Shown: positions 35,085 through 47,000 of the stretch, one piece after another
How positions within the stretch are numbered: the stretch's first letter is position 1
Layout: the number at the start of each line of letters is the position of its first letter
NCBI GenBank assembly: GCA_963514095.1
Contig: OY741269.1
Span: 21,653,415-21,717,414 of the forward strand
Direction of reading: 5' to 3'
DNA: 64,000 nucleotides
DNA from: Eutrigla gurnardus
Lineage: Eukaryota; Chordata; Actinopteri; Perciformes; Triglidae
The notes under the pieces: generated by a model
Database searches by the model: none
What the model was told of the DNA's origin: nothing
What the model saw: the letters and a program-made list of their open reading frames with translations, nothing else
Program-made: the position numbers and the translations under genes

Positions 35085-36450
35085 GTATAGTTGCTGCAGT
35101 AGCATCAGTTATATCATTCCTGTCTGAGTTCTTAACATCACCCAGAGGTGCTCGGTGAATTTCACTGAGCTGTATTCACTGTACCTATCAAGACACATCT
35201 GCTGGTTTACTACAGCGGTATGAACCCAAAATAAACAAGTTTGTTGTGATTAAATTGCGATAAACTGATAAAAATGATGCCGAAGTAACTACATAATGAT
35301 GACAATTTGTAAAAAGTCTGAAGTCATGCTTTGCTTGGCAAATAACTTTTAAAACGTTTGTTTTCTGAATGGAGTCTGGTTGATGGGTGCTAGGCTATGC
35401 TAACACTGTAGCTGGTCCATCAACACTCCAAATAAGGTCATCTAGACATAAATACAGCAGAGACCTTATTGTTTGGACAACAGACAGTCTCTGGTTTCTC
35501 CACATAGTCTGATCTGGTCTCCGGACTAATGTGAGCTACTATCATAGATCTCCTGGAGACCAAAGACCGCTACGATATGTTTAAGTCTCCATTTCTGATT
35601 CAGGAGGAGAATCAATCCTCTCTTACAAGCCTGCATTATTTTGTCTCCCCGCTGTGAGCTGAACCAGAATGCCTGACAGCTCTGTGATTTAATTGAATTC
35701 AGATATAATTTAAAAAATAAGACAAACACAGCATGCTGTGAAGTCTTCATTATGATCAAATAATAAATGCAGACTCACGCTTCTCTTCATCTCTGCAGTA
35801 AAAGCTGCCTCGAGGAGGAACATTGTTTATCATCCTTCCCCCCCCCTTCTCCCAGCTGCCTCTAATCTCACTGTTTTTGTAACAGGCCTCTAATCCATCA
35901 CTTCAACTGTTAAGATTAAAGCTGCCCATTGAAGTCTGAACATTGAGCCTGTGCAGCTACCAGATTACGCATTTCATACCTCCTAAGCTATTTACTGTCT
36001 TTTATTGATTTTCATTCCAGACCATCTTACTACCCGCGCTGTTTGGGTTTCACGTCTGCGTGTTTACGCGCTCCGTCCACACGTGGGGTCTCATTGTGAT
36101 TGGGTTTATCAGGCTAGTCATAGGATTAGCGCTGATTCTCCCCCTGAAACTAGTGTCAGATTAACAGATACCTGTGCGTTCATAAACCATCTGTAATGTA
36201 GACATAATCCTCTAATAGCACACACGCCCCGGCTATTACCGCCGTCACCCCGGCCCTCGACCCAAGTGTCCTCCGCCTCCAGATCAATGGGTGCGTTTAA
36301 TCGTGATTGTATCAGTTCCGTTTCTGCAGCTGCAGATCAATGAGTGCTGCTGCTGATGGAGTTTAATCCAGCGTGGACGTTTGCCATGAAAAACTATGCA
36401 TACGCTGAACATTTGTATTTGTTAATACCAGTAATAATCTACAATTAAAA

Positions 36451-36841
36451 GTCCATCCATCCATCCATCCATTGTCTACCGCTTATCCTGTATTTAGGGT
36501 CATGGGGGGCTGGAGCCGATCCCAGCTGTCATTGGGCGAAGGCAGGGTACACCCTGGACAGGTCGCCAGTCTATCACAGGGCCAACATGTAGAGACAAAC
36601 AACAATTCACTCTCACATTCACACCTACGGGCAATTTAGAGTCATCAATGAACCTATCCCCATCTTGCATGTCTTTGGACTGTGGGAGGAAGCCGGAGAA
36701 CCGTCCCGAATAGAACCCACGCTTACACGGGGAGAACATGCAAACTCCACACAGAAGGAACCCAGGCCGACCCGGGAATCCAACCCGGGACCCTCTTGCT
36801 GTGAGGCGAGAGTGCTACCCACTACACCACCGTGCAGCCCA
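36451..36841 (+). mobile_element. Teleost interspersed repeat, copy 2
   Basis: Same family and orientation as 18158-18532: (CATC)n start, TTGTCTACCGCTTATCCTG, GGGTACACCCTGGACAGGTC, TTTGGACTGTGGGAGGAAGC, and the ending GAGAGTGCTACCCACTACAC. This copy is less internally deleted. Confidence 0.85.
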
Positions 36842-39800
36842 ATTAAAAGTCAATACTCCAATATTATATGAAGCTGTGCAAATCACCAGATTTCCCAAAA
36901 CACCGTCTTGTAAACATTTCAGAGTAAAAGCCTTGTTAAGAGAAGGGGATTCTGTCCACAGGAAAACATTTTTGAAAGGCTTTTACTTTGAAATTAAAAC
37001 AGGCAACTTTATACTTGTTGTGTCTGTGACATATTCAACAGATGTTGAAACCGTAGTAATGTGTATGATGATAATATACTTTTAAATGATCATTTTTGCT
37101 GTAGAAATGGCTGTGAATTATGGGAAAATTTGGCGAGACCCTGAATTTCTTGATTCATGGCTGTTAATGTTTGGTTTCAAGGGGGACACGAACAGCGGTC
37201 TCCCCAGTGAAAGTCCCGTGTTTGTTAGACCGACGCAACTTTTCTTGTTACTACTAGTTATTATACCGGTCGCTTGATGAAATTAGACGCCTGCAAAATA
37301 AAACCTTTCAGACACAATGTATCAAGTAGTTTGCAGAAATGCCCAACATTTCAGCAAACTACCGTTTCTTCGCCAAAGTTTTTTTTTCCTTGCTGGAAAA
37401 TGAATTATGTCATTGTTGAAGCTCTCACTTACGTTGATGCCACTTTGCTGAATGTTACATTATTCACACCTCACTGATTAAAACGCCACTTTTGTGACGT
37501 TCCACGGAAAAATAAACAAACTCGTCATCTGCCTTTCTGAAATGACAGAACGCCGCTCGTAAACGATCATCAGCAGCAAACGTCTTTCTGACAGTCGCCA
37601 CCACCGGAGGACCCCGGATCTAGACAGACGGCTTAAAATGTCCGACCTCGCAAATCAACACTGACACACACACACACACACGCACACACACACACACACA
37701 CACACAAGCAAACATGAAGTATTAGACGACTTTAATCTTGAAAAAAAAAACAGCACACAGCAGAGCAGAGATGAGAATCAGGGGGTGGCAGCAGACAGAG
37801 AGGTTAGGGAGGATGAGGAGGAGGAAGAGAGGGATGAAGGGATTAAGGTGGTCGATACTTTGGCTCCTCTCCCAGACTGAGAGATGACACTAAATCTGTT
37901 AATTCATTCCCCCCTCTTCACCCTCCTCCTCCTCTTCCTCCTCACACACTCTTCTCTCCACCGTGTCAGATTAACGACAAAAACTTTTAAAAATCCATAT
38001 ATTTACAGTAATTATGAGCTTTTAGTTAGAAAAGGTGTCGACTCCTCCGCAGTACACCTGCAACGTTATTATTATTATTAGTGTTATTATGCCCACAGAT
38101 AAGTAACAGTGCAGCGCGTTACATTCAGTCATTGTTTGTGTCAAATGTAAATGCATGGATTCATATCTGCATCAGTGTGTGTGCTCAGGTGTATCAGAGA
38201 TGTGTTCAAGAGATAGCAGCGTTTGTGATTTTCACATGGAACATAAAAACTACAGTAAAAACACAAGTGTGCCTTTGAAATGGTCCTTATCATTGTGTTG
38301 TAGATTGTATAATTGTACTTTATTAGCTTTTCCTACATTTTTTAAATCAAAATGTACTTTTAAATTCAATCAGTTTTCTTTAAAAAAATAATATTGTATG
38401 TTTTTTTTATTTTATTCCTCACAGTTTTGATGATTCATACAGTATGTCAAGTCATGTATAATTTATTTCATAGATGGTGCTACGACTTTTTATTGATCAT
38501 ATTATACTTGAATGTTATACTTAATTAATTATTATTTATTTATTTGCAAATACAATACTTTCTATTTTAGTTACATTATTATTTTATACTATTGTATACT
38601 TTGAAAACTACTGTGTGTATTTCTGAGCTTCTCCTTGCTTTATGGGTGGCCTGCTTTTAGTGCATGTTTTTGCATATTTTTGTTAGCTCAATTCCGCAGC
38701 TAGCTAGTTAGCTAGTTAGCGCTGCACTGCTCTCTTATGGTAGTTCCAGCTGATTACGTCATCGTGAAAGCATACCCCCTCCCGTACACTGTTTATGCTT
38801 ATTCAGCATGTTTGCTTTAGTTTGTAGCTACTGTTTGCACTGTTAGCACACTGACTGAGGCGTCTCCCCACATGAGAACTATCAAGAGACAATGGAAAAA
38901 TCCTCTTAATCTTGTATTAGCATCTTCCAATCCATGAGTATTAATGATTGCCTCGTTTTCCTACAGGACCACCATGAGGTTGATATTTTAATTTTATGTT
39001 GGATGGTAAAATGTAAAATATACGCGGTACGCTATTTTCACTCTTGAACTCATGTTTGATCCCCTAACTTTCCCTCTAGCGCCACCATTGTTACGATTAG
39101 CGCTAATTTGCATGCTAACAGAATAGGCATTTTAGCGTTAGCACTGTGAGCATGTTACCATTGCGTCATTAGCTCAAAGCACAGCCTCGCAGAGCCGTTA
39201 GCAACTGTTGCTCTTGTTAAAATAATACTTATTGAACTTTTCTTTTACAGTTTTCTTCTGTTAATGCTGTTATTGTCTGCACATTTCTGACTCCACCTGT
39301 GATGTGATCATACCTTTTTGTAGCAAAACTTTACAGAATAACATCTAATTCTTAAATAATTGCAAATTGCACATATAGGCCTATCTTTTTTAAATGCAGG
39401 AGGGACATGTCTTTCCGACTGTAATTAAGTGATATTTATACATGACCCTGGTGAGCGGTGGCTCGTCGCTGTGCAGGTCGCGGGTACATGTTGATTGGCT
39501 CCCGCTTCGAGCCGCTTCTGTCTCGAAACAGGCTGTCGTGTCATAAGGTGACTCCAAAAGCAGCAGTTCCCGTCTCCCATTAGGGGAACGGTTCCCATGA
39601 CGACCTAGCCCGAACAGCTCAATCATGACCTTTTTGTAGACGCGGTTGTAATTACATTAAATTACACTGCATCTTTTCCATGCAACTGTGACAGGAATAT
39701 GATGCAAGGAGACTCATGCAAATACAGTCTGGTGGCTTGTTCGTGGATGAAGATGTTAAACATTTCACGTGTTTCTGTCAGTGTGACATAGTACACACAT

Positions 39801-40059
39801 TGCAAGGCCTTATGAAATATACAGACATTAACACAAGACGTATTAAAACTGGCGTTATGATTTGAAAATGTCAATGAATGTTATATATTTTGTTTCTCAG
39901 CATGAAAGTGTCATATATTCGTATATGACACACTTACGTAGGTTCGTGTATGTTCGAGCAGAAGGAGGAGGGAGAAATGCATAAATAAATAGATGCATAT
40001 ATAACAGTTATATAAAGTTAATTCAATAACTACAAATGATGATGATGTGTAAAATGAGT

Positions 40060-40265
40060 AAAAATAAATAATAGAAATAATAATGAAAAGTAATGTAAAT
40101 GATAGAAATAATAAATGTAAAATAAATGATAGAAATAATAATGAAAAATAAAATAAATAATAGAAATAACAGGGAAATGTAAAATAAATGATAGAAATAA
40201 TAATGAAAATTAAAATATATGATAGAAATAATAATGACATGCAAAATAGGTGATAGAAATAATTA
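40060..40265. repeat. AT-rich minisatellite
   Basis: Seven or so units of about 28-33 bp built on GATAGAAATAATAATGAAAA and TAAAATAAAT. The Phe/Ile/Tyr-rich minus-strand ORFs are artefacts of it. Confidence 0.8.
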
Positions 40266-40699
40266 TAATAACAACTAATAATATAATAAATCATGATAAA
40301 TAGTAATAATAATATGGAAATAAGTATTAAATACTTAAAACAGGCAAGTTTAGTAGATTGACTTTGTTTTTCATAACCCGACTGAGTCTCACCTCCTCAG
40401 TCATTAAGGCCTTCTCTCACACACTGGATCTTCCTTGAAGCCGGAAGGAGGAGGAGAGGATTTGGACTCAGGACGTATTGTGTGAGCGCGACCACGTACA
40501 TTTGCTGTGGACTTGCCTGCATCCTTTTTTAATGTTCTCGCATCTTTTCTCCTCTACCCACACATGTTCTCTCTTCCCTCGGCCTCTATGTGATCATGTT
40601 GCCTGGTAACTGCAGAAGAATGATGAGAAGGGTAGGATGTGTTCGGGTGCCTCCTGTGTGATGTGATGAGTCTTCACATCAGCTGTGTATATGTGTGTG

Positions 40700-40795
<96 letters not shown>

Positions 40796-40823
40796 ATGTT
40801 TATATATATGTATATATAGAGAA

Positions 40824-40866
<43 letters not shown>
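40700..40866. repeat. Long (TA)n microsatellite
   Basis: Nearly pure TA to about 40787, a short TATGTATATGTTTATATATG interruption, then TA again to about 40866. Such tracts can form cruciforms and often collapse in assemblies. Confidence 0.95.
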
Positions 40867-40872
<6 letters not shown>

Positions 40873-41619
40873 TATATAGGCCCATATATAAAAATTAAAG
40901 TATTTACATTCAGAATAAAATCTTATTGGGTACGACCTATAGTTTTTGGTTGTCAGGGAGACAAAAATGATGATCTTTAAGAATGTAAGAACATTTGTTG
41001 AGATGGAATGTCACAGAGCAATGTGAAGCTTAATAATATCTTGCTTGATAAGTGTTAAAAAATTAGCAGCAGAAATGTGACTAAATAATCTTTATTTTTA
41101 ATGTGAAAATCAGTGCATTTGAAGCCTCAAAGCTCCAAGCTCCCAGCTGCTGTTTTGACGATTCATCGATAACTGTGGGCACATTCATTTTGTTGAACAT
41201 CATTACGTGAGAGGAACTCACCGCTGTGGTTTCCACATTATTCGAGGTGGAGTGGGAGTAAGAGTTCAAACAAACACTAGCTTTATATTTCACTGCTCCG
41301 CTAACAAGACGTCGCTGCCAACACACTACCTGTAATCTTACTATAAATCATAATCTGAGACGTTTAATAGCTGCAGGAGAGACTCACTCCGCAGAGAGTG
41401 GATGAAGCAGGAAATCTTTCAGAAAAATCATCTGCAAAAGCTGCAGTGATTAGTTAACGTGGATATGGAGGCTGACTGATGGACTGGATCAATAAAAGCA
41501 CACGGGCAGCCGCTCCGTCATCCAAGCAGCAGAAGAGAAAACTGTTTATGATTAGTTGCGAATGCAGAAATGTATAGAATTCCATCCAAAGTAGAAAATC
41601 AGAAACTACTGTCATTATA

Positions 41620-41960
41620 ATGGTAAACTTTATCTAAATAAGTCAGTATCTCAAAATAATGACTTAGTATTGCTAAAAAATTAATTCCCTCAAAATGAGT
41701 TACTAACCTCGAAGGAATGACTTACTTTGAGAAACTTAAGGAGTCATGAGGAGTGGAAAAGGAGTGAAAGTTTCTTGTTATTTCGAGGAACTAATAATAC
41801 AATATTAAGATACAAAGTCACTAGTTTTAACTAATTATGAGAGAATTTCTCATTATTTTGAAAAAGCTTCTCTTTATTTTTGAAATCCTAAATAATTATT
41901 TGAAGATAGGCTACTAAATTGTTATTTTGAATGATTTTTCTATCGTAATGATTTTTCTTT
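41620..41960. repeat. AT-rich repeat with TCTCAAAATAATGACTTAG motifs
   Basis: Diverged direct and inverted copies of words such as AAGTCAGTATCTCAAAATAA, AATGACTTACTTTGAGAAAC and CTCATTATTTTGAAAAAGC. Probably a decayed transposon or self-complementary repeat; limits are approximate. Confidence 0.5.
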
Positions 41961-42213
41961 CATCCAATGGCAGAAATGGGCTTCCATAGCTAATTAATCG
42001 CAGTCATCTGTAGAAACAACCTAAACATCTCACCTGAGGCTGTTTGCTCGTTAACAACCACGACTCACTGAAAGGAAAAAAATTCCTCTTCATCTACATT
42101 TTTATAAACTGTAAAGATTTCCTGGCAGTAACTCGCATCTGACTCATTATATTACAGCATCTCTAGAAAGAGAGGTCAAGGCACGGTTGCTAATGACAAC
42201 CTGCAAGACTGAA

Positions 42214-42215
<2 letters not shown>

Positions 42216-42284
<69 letters not shown>
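42216..42284 (+). repeat. (GT)n microsatellite, about 34 units
   Basis: Uninterrupted GT run about 1.8 kb from the end of the carmil3 CDS. Confidence 0.95.
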
Positions 42285-42285
<1 letters not shown>

Positions 42286-43259
42286 CCCTGCGTCATTTGT
42301 AGGGATCAGTCTGCCCCCTGCTGTTTCCTACATGCTTTGACTTCTGAATATAAGTGGTTGCCATGCCAACCGGAGAGGGGCGTTTCTGAAGTCAGAAAGT
42401 AGCCTCCACATGTGATCATGGAAATCAAACCAGTCAGTTGGTTGGGTTGTTTTCTTCTTCACAGCTTTGGTTATTAGATGGTAATATTATTTCACTCTCA
42501 CAAGAGTGAGAGTGAACTAATTAGATATTAATTAGCTATGATTACTCCTAAAATAGTAAAAATCATGCACTGTGATGCTAATTAAGTAAGTGTGTCAGAA
42601 ACATGTATTTCAAGTGTTAAAAGTATGATGTCCTGACCTGATTGCTATTATATATCATTAGATTATTATTGATCTGTATTAATGTAAAAGCAGGATTGTA
42701 ATGTTTGTTGAGGCGGAGCTCATTTATTCTATTATCTATTATTATGGATTAATCTGCTGCTTATTTTCTCTATTAATCAATCGATTTGTTTGGCTTGTGA
42801 AAATAATGAGAAATACTTTCATAATTAGCCATTAGTTTATTATATAAAAAATACATCAAAAAATTAAAAGGAAAATCAATCCATATGTGAGAAGTTGGAA
42901 CCATGAAATGTTTTTATTTTAATGAAAAATGACGATTTAAAAAAATGTTTATAGTAAAAAAAATCATGTTTTCTGTGCAAAAATCTTGATTTTTTAAAAG
43001 AATAAGTAACTAAAGCTGCCGGATAAATGTGCAGTAAAACACATTCATCTGAAATCATCCGTTAAGAACGCGATGAGGTGTACATCCCATAATACAGTGA
43101 CCTCAAAGGTAGATCTACATCTAGATGACTGTAGCTCACTTTTAATATTCTCCTAAAATACCTTAACCTTCACCTGTACGATTGCTTGGAGAATGAATCG
43201 TCTCATTGTTTCACATTAAATGTGCTATGACTCAGCAATAACACTGCAACATTCAGACG

Positions 43260-44087
43260 GTTGTTTTTCATTAGTGTTTTATTCATACAGTGAGGGTGCT
43301 CATACATAATATTTATTTATTTTTTTACTATAAAATATATTACCTTTCAGTTCCTGAAAGCAAAACTAGATATAAATCATCTGATAAGAAGCAACCCATG
43401 TTCAAGTGTCAACCAAGGCAATCAACTGTATCGGCAGTCAGAAATGCATCGCAGATTCAAGAAATCACATTCTAATAAAGACTTTTTTTTTTTTTTTTTT
43501 TCGTCTAGCAAAGCCACAACGCTCCGACACTCGGCCCACCGTTCCACCGACACAAAAGACAATGATCATTTGGCTTTTTTTTTCTTTCTAAAGTAGCAAA
43601 TACTGATAAAATACCGTAGCCACAAAACAAGTTTTCATGTGAGAGGAAAAGCAAAGACGGGGTGAAGAGGTGACATTTAAAGGGATGTGGTGAAGTGGGG
43701 AGGTTTTATGAGGTACTTAATAGGCAGGTGGACCAGCACTGGAGCATTGTACTGCAGGAAGCAGCTAAAATGACTGTTTTTCTCAATGGAATCTGGTGTG
43801 GCTGCTTCCTCCATCACAGCAGGACATTACTTCGCTCTCCATGTACTGGAAAGTAAAACATGGACGATGTAGAAGTACCTCATTAAACAAAAAACAAAAA
43901 AAAGGAGGAAGGAAAGTGAGTGTTTGCGATTCTTTACGAATGTCTCTCAGACGTTTTCTGTCTGGCTCTCTCTCACTCTCTGTTTTTTTGTGTCCCCCGT
44001 TGGATGAAATGCTCCACAGTTGTCATGACAACACTTCGGTCGGACAGTGGCGGGTGAATTTTCTTCTTTTTTTTCTCTTCTCGGGCA
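43260..44087 (-). other. Probable carmil3 3' UTR
   Basis: Sequence after the carmil3 stop codon, in transcript sense. A minus-strand AATAAA lies near 43276-43282 and others near 43310. It contains A/T homopolymers and no coding features. Confidence 0.5.
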
Positions 44088-47000
44088 TCACAACAGCTCG
44101 CTCTGACCTGAAGCTGAATCGAGGCTGTCTGTAAAAAAAAAAAAAAAAAAGTAGAGAAGGACAAGAACCTGATCGCTGTGGTTGATCAATACAAGTATCT
44201 TATCCGACAAGAGGTACATCAACAGTTGATCTGCTACACACACACACATATACAAATATTTAAAAATAAGAACAGAGAGACGTGTACCAGACAAGTCCAG
44301 GGACTTATTTCTGTTTTGGGGTAGTCTAGGTTTTTTCACAGGGGGTTTGCGATTTGGGGGCTTCTCAACGTTATTAGGGCTTTCCCTGTCAGTGCCTGAG
44401 TTCAGTGAGGACAAAAAAAAAAACACACACACACAAAACACAAATAAACAGTTAGATACACATACATATAAACATAGATACGTAAAATGTTTTTGTGTGT
44501 ACTGTGTACCTGCATCACAAGACATGGCCTTCCTGTTTCTCTGTGGTTTCACTGGAGCCTGAGGTCTCGGCCCTTCTTCACCCGGACGACCGGTGTAAAG
44601 GAGAAAGTTAGTCTACATGTAGTTTACATGCATTTTTATTTAAAAGGAACAGATGTGTCCAGGGGAAAAACTCAGGGTCTGACAAGTGAAGTGCCTTAAA
44701 CTTCTTCAGCTGGCCACCAGGGGGCGACTCCTCTCTGATTGTATAGAAATCTATGAGAAAATGAGCCTACTTCTCTCTTGATTTATTGTCTCAGTAAACA
44801 TTGTAAACATAAGTTTATGGTCTCAATCTCTGGTTTCAAGTCTTCTTCAATCCAAATGACCAGTAATGGCTCAACGTTCTGCTTCTATTCGGTTTCTGGG
44901 ACCACGACTTACGGCTGTATTTCATAAGTAGCATGAGAGAGGTATCGAAGAAAGCAAATATTTCTGAAAATATTTTAAAGTTTCCAAAAGTTTATTTTCA
45001 CTTTGATATCCTGAAATAAGAGTTTGAACGACTGTCATGTCGTGTCAGAGTAAGGCGGGTGTCTCTGATTGTTACCTTGACTTGCAGCTCTGTCTGGGAG
45101 TCCCGGTGCCGGTTTGCTAACGGGAGGCGGCACAGGAGGAGGAGGCAAGTTCCTCTCATTGACCGATTCCTTTGGAAAAGTCACATACGAGGGCTTTGGC
45201 TGTTTTTGCGGATCAGAAACCGAAAACGTGAATAAATAACTTGCATAGTTGCTGTGGATGTATGGTAACCATTGATGGGTTTACGTTGCTCACCTTGTCT
45301 GGGATCAGAGGAGGTTGTCCCTCTGAGTCTTTTCTTTTCTCTTTCCTCTCCGTCTTCCCGGGATCCTTCTCCACCTCCCCTTCCTCTTCTGTACCTGCGG
45401 ATCACAAAGAAGTCTGTCAGGGTTTGGTCTTGCGGCGTGTAAACATGGCCGACAGCCGGCGAGGTACCTGGTAGAGCGTCCGAGCTCTCGAGCCGATGTC
45501 TCGCCCGAAGTCTGGGTAGGTTGGGTTTGCTGCTCTGCGGCGGGGGATCCGGTTTAGAAGCGCAGGGACCGGCTCGACCCGGTCCCCCGCTGGTCCTCCA
45601 CCCATCTGAGAATCCTCCACTGCCGTCCTCGGGACACACCTGTCTGTCTCCCTGCGCGTCCTGCTGATGCCACTCGGGATCCGTTTCCTGTTTGGGTGAT
45701 GGCGTCTGGTCCGACGGGTACGGCGGTAGCGGCCTCTGAGCCAAGTGGAGCGCCTGTCTTTCTGCCTTCCTGCCTGAGTGTCTGCCCTCGGACCACAGGC
45801 CGTCCAACTGAGCGTCCGCGGGCCTGTTCTCCGACCACGACCTGTCTATCTGCCTGCCGCCCATCCACTGTCTCTCTATCTTTCTGTCGATCTGCCGCTG
45901 GGTGTGTCTGTCGACGGTCCACTGTCTGTCCAGGTGTCTCTCTGCGTGTCTGCTCTCGGTCCAGTACCTGTCGCCGGTCCTCGCTTCCCCCAACGCCCTT
46001 TCAAAGCGCTGCTCGCCGCCCGGCCTCGCCTCCATCCACGGTTTCGCCACCTCCAGCACCTCCGTCCTCTGCTTGTCGTCCACCCAGAACCTGTCTGCCT
46101 CCAGCGGGTGTTCGAGCATGGCGTCCACCTCCGATTTCTATCAGAACGTGACGAGGCAAAAAGAGGAAAATCATACTTGAGGCAAACTTCCAGTAAATGG
46201 AGCATCGCCTATACCAGAGATCTTCAACAGGGGGTACAGGACCTCTGGGGGGTCCGCAGAGTTAGTAAATCGGGTCCCCGAAATTATTTGATCCCAAACA
46301 GTTTTTCTGTTTATGTCCAAAAATACACCTTAACATGAATACAACCTATATAAGCAAATATATATGTTCCCGTTTATTTATATTATGTTGAGAAATTGTG
46401 TAGAAATTCCAAAATGATTATTTTAATGGCTTTGCATTGTTTACATACATCATTACAATGTATTTTTATATATGGCACTATAGGCTGCACTACACATTAT
46501 TATTGGCCCGGTTAAATAAGGAACATTATATGATATATATAAAAGGGAGTGGAGGGACCTCTACCGGGTCACTATAGGCCTTGGGGGTCCTTGGCCTGAA
46601 AAAACTTTTCAAAACCTCTGGTCATCCTACATTGTGAATTATGTTTCGAGGTAACTGTATTTTGATAACGTCACAATTAAAGTTTTAAATTAGTAGGGAA
46701 GTCTGTGGAGGGCGGAAATCACACAAACACAAGACTTTCACCCAGGAGACCTCCTTTCATGTCGATCACTTTTTTGTTATGTAAACACAACCAAGTAGTA
46801 GTTTTTCACCGTAATCCTGGAGGAAATATACTTCCCTCAAAGTGTTAGCAAGAGCCCTGTTTAACTGTATGGGGGTCTTTAGGAGACGTGGTTTTGGTCT
46901 TGGTTGTACCTCTCTGGGAGAATAAAAGGGGTGTTTGCTCGCCCCCGGTCCCGGGTGAGGGATTCCAGGCACAGGCGGCGGACTCAAGACCAGCGTGTTT

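Larger units (their letters stand above)
32303..43200. other. Gene-poor interval between nrl and carmil3
   Basis: About 11 kb without any supported coding exon on either strand. It holds a TIR element (32519-32715), CA and telomere-like repeats (33912-34190), (GT)n (35001-35082), the fish repeat at 36451-36841, AT-rich minisatellites (40060-40265), a long (TA)n tract (40700-40866) and a (GT)n tract (42216-42284). I looked for copine (CPNE6) exons because CPNE6 lies here in human, and saw none. Distal regulatory elements could be present but cannot be told from sequence alone. Confidence 0.6.

Noticed and set aside
37086..37277. 63-codon ORF ending in a hydrophobic stretch
   Set aside because: No recognised similarity and no promoter or splice context; surrounding sequence looks intergenic.
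32303..43200. Expected CPNE6 (copine) gene between nrl and carmil3
   Set aside because: No exon with C2 or copine A-domain similarity was seen on either strand by eye.
45778..46338. Long plus-strand ORF (186 codons) opposite carmil3
   Set aside because: It is the antisense shadow of the 670-bp carmil3 coding exon, whose frame is fixed by flanking exon phases and by protein family features.
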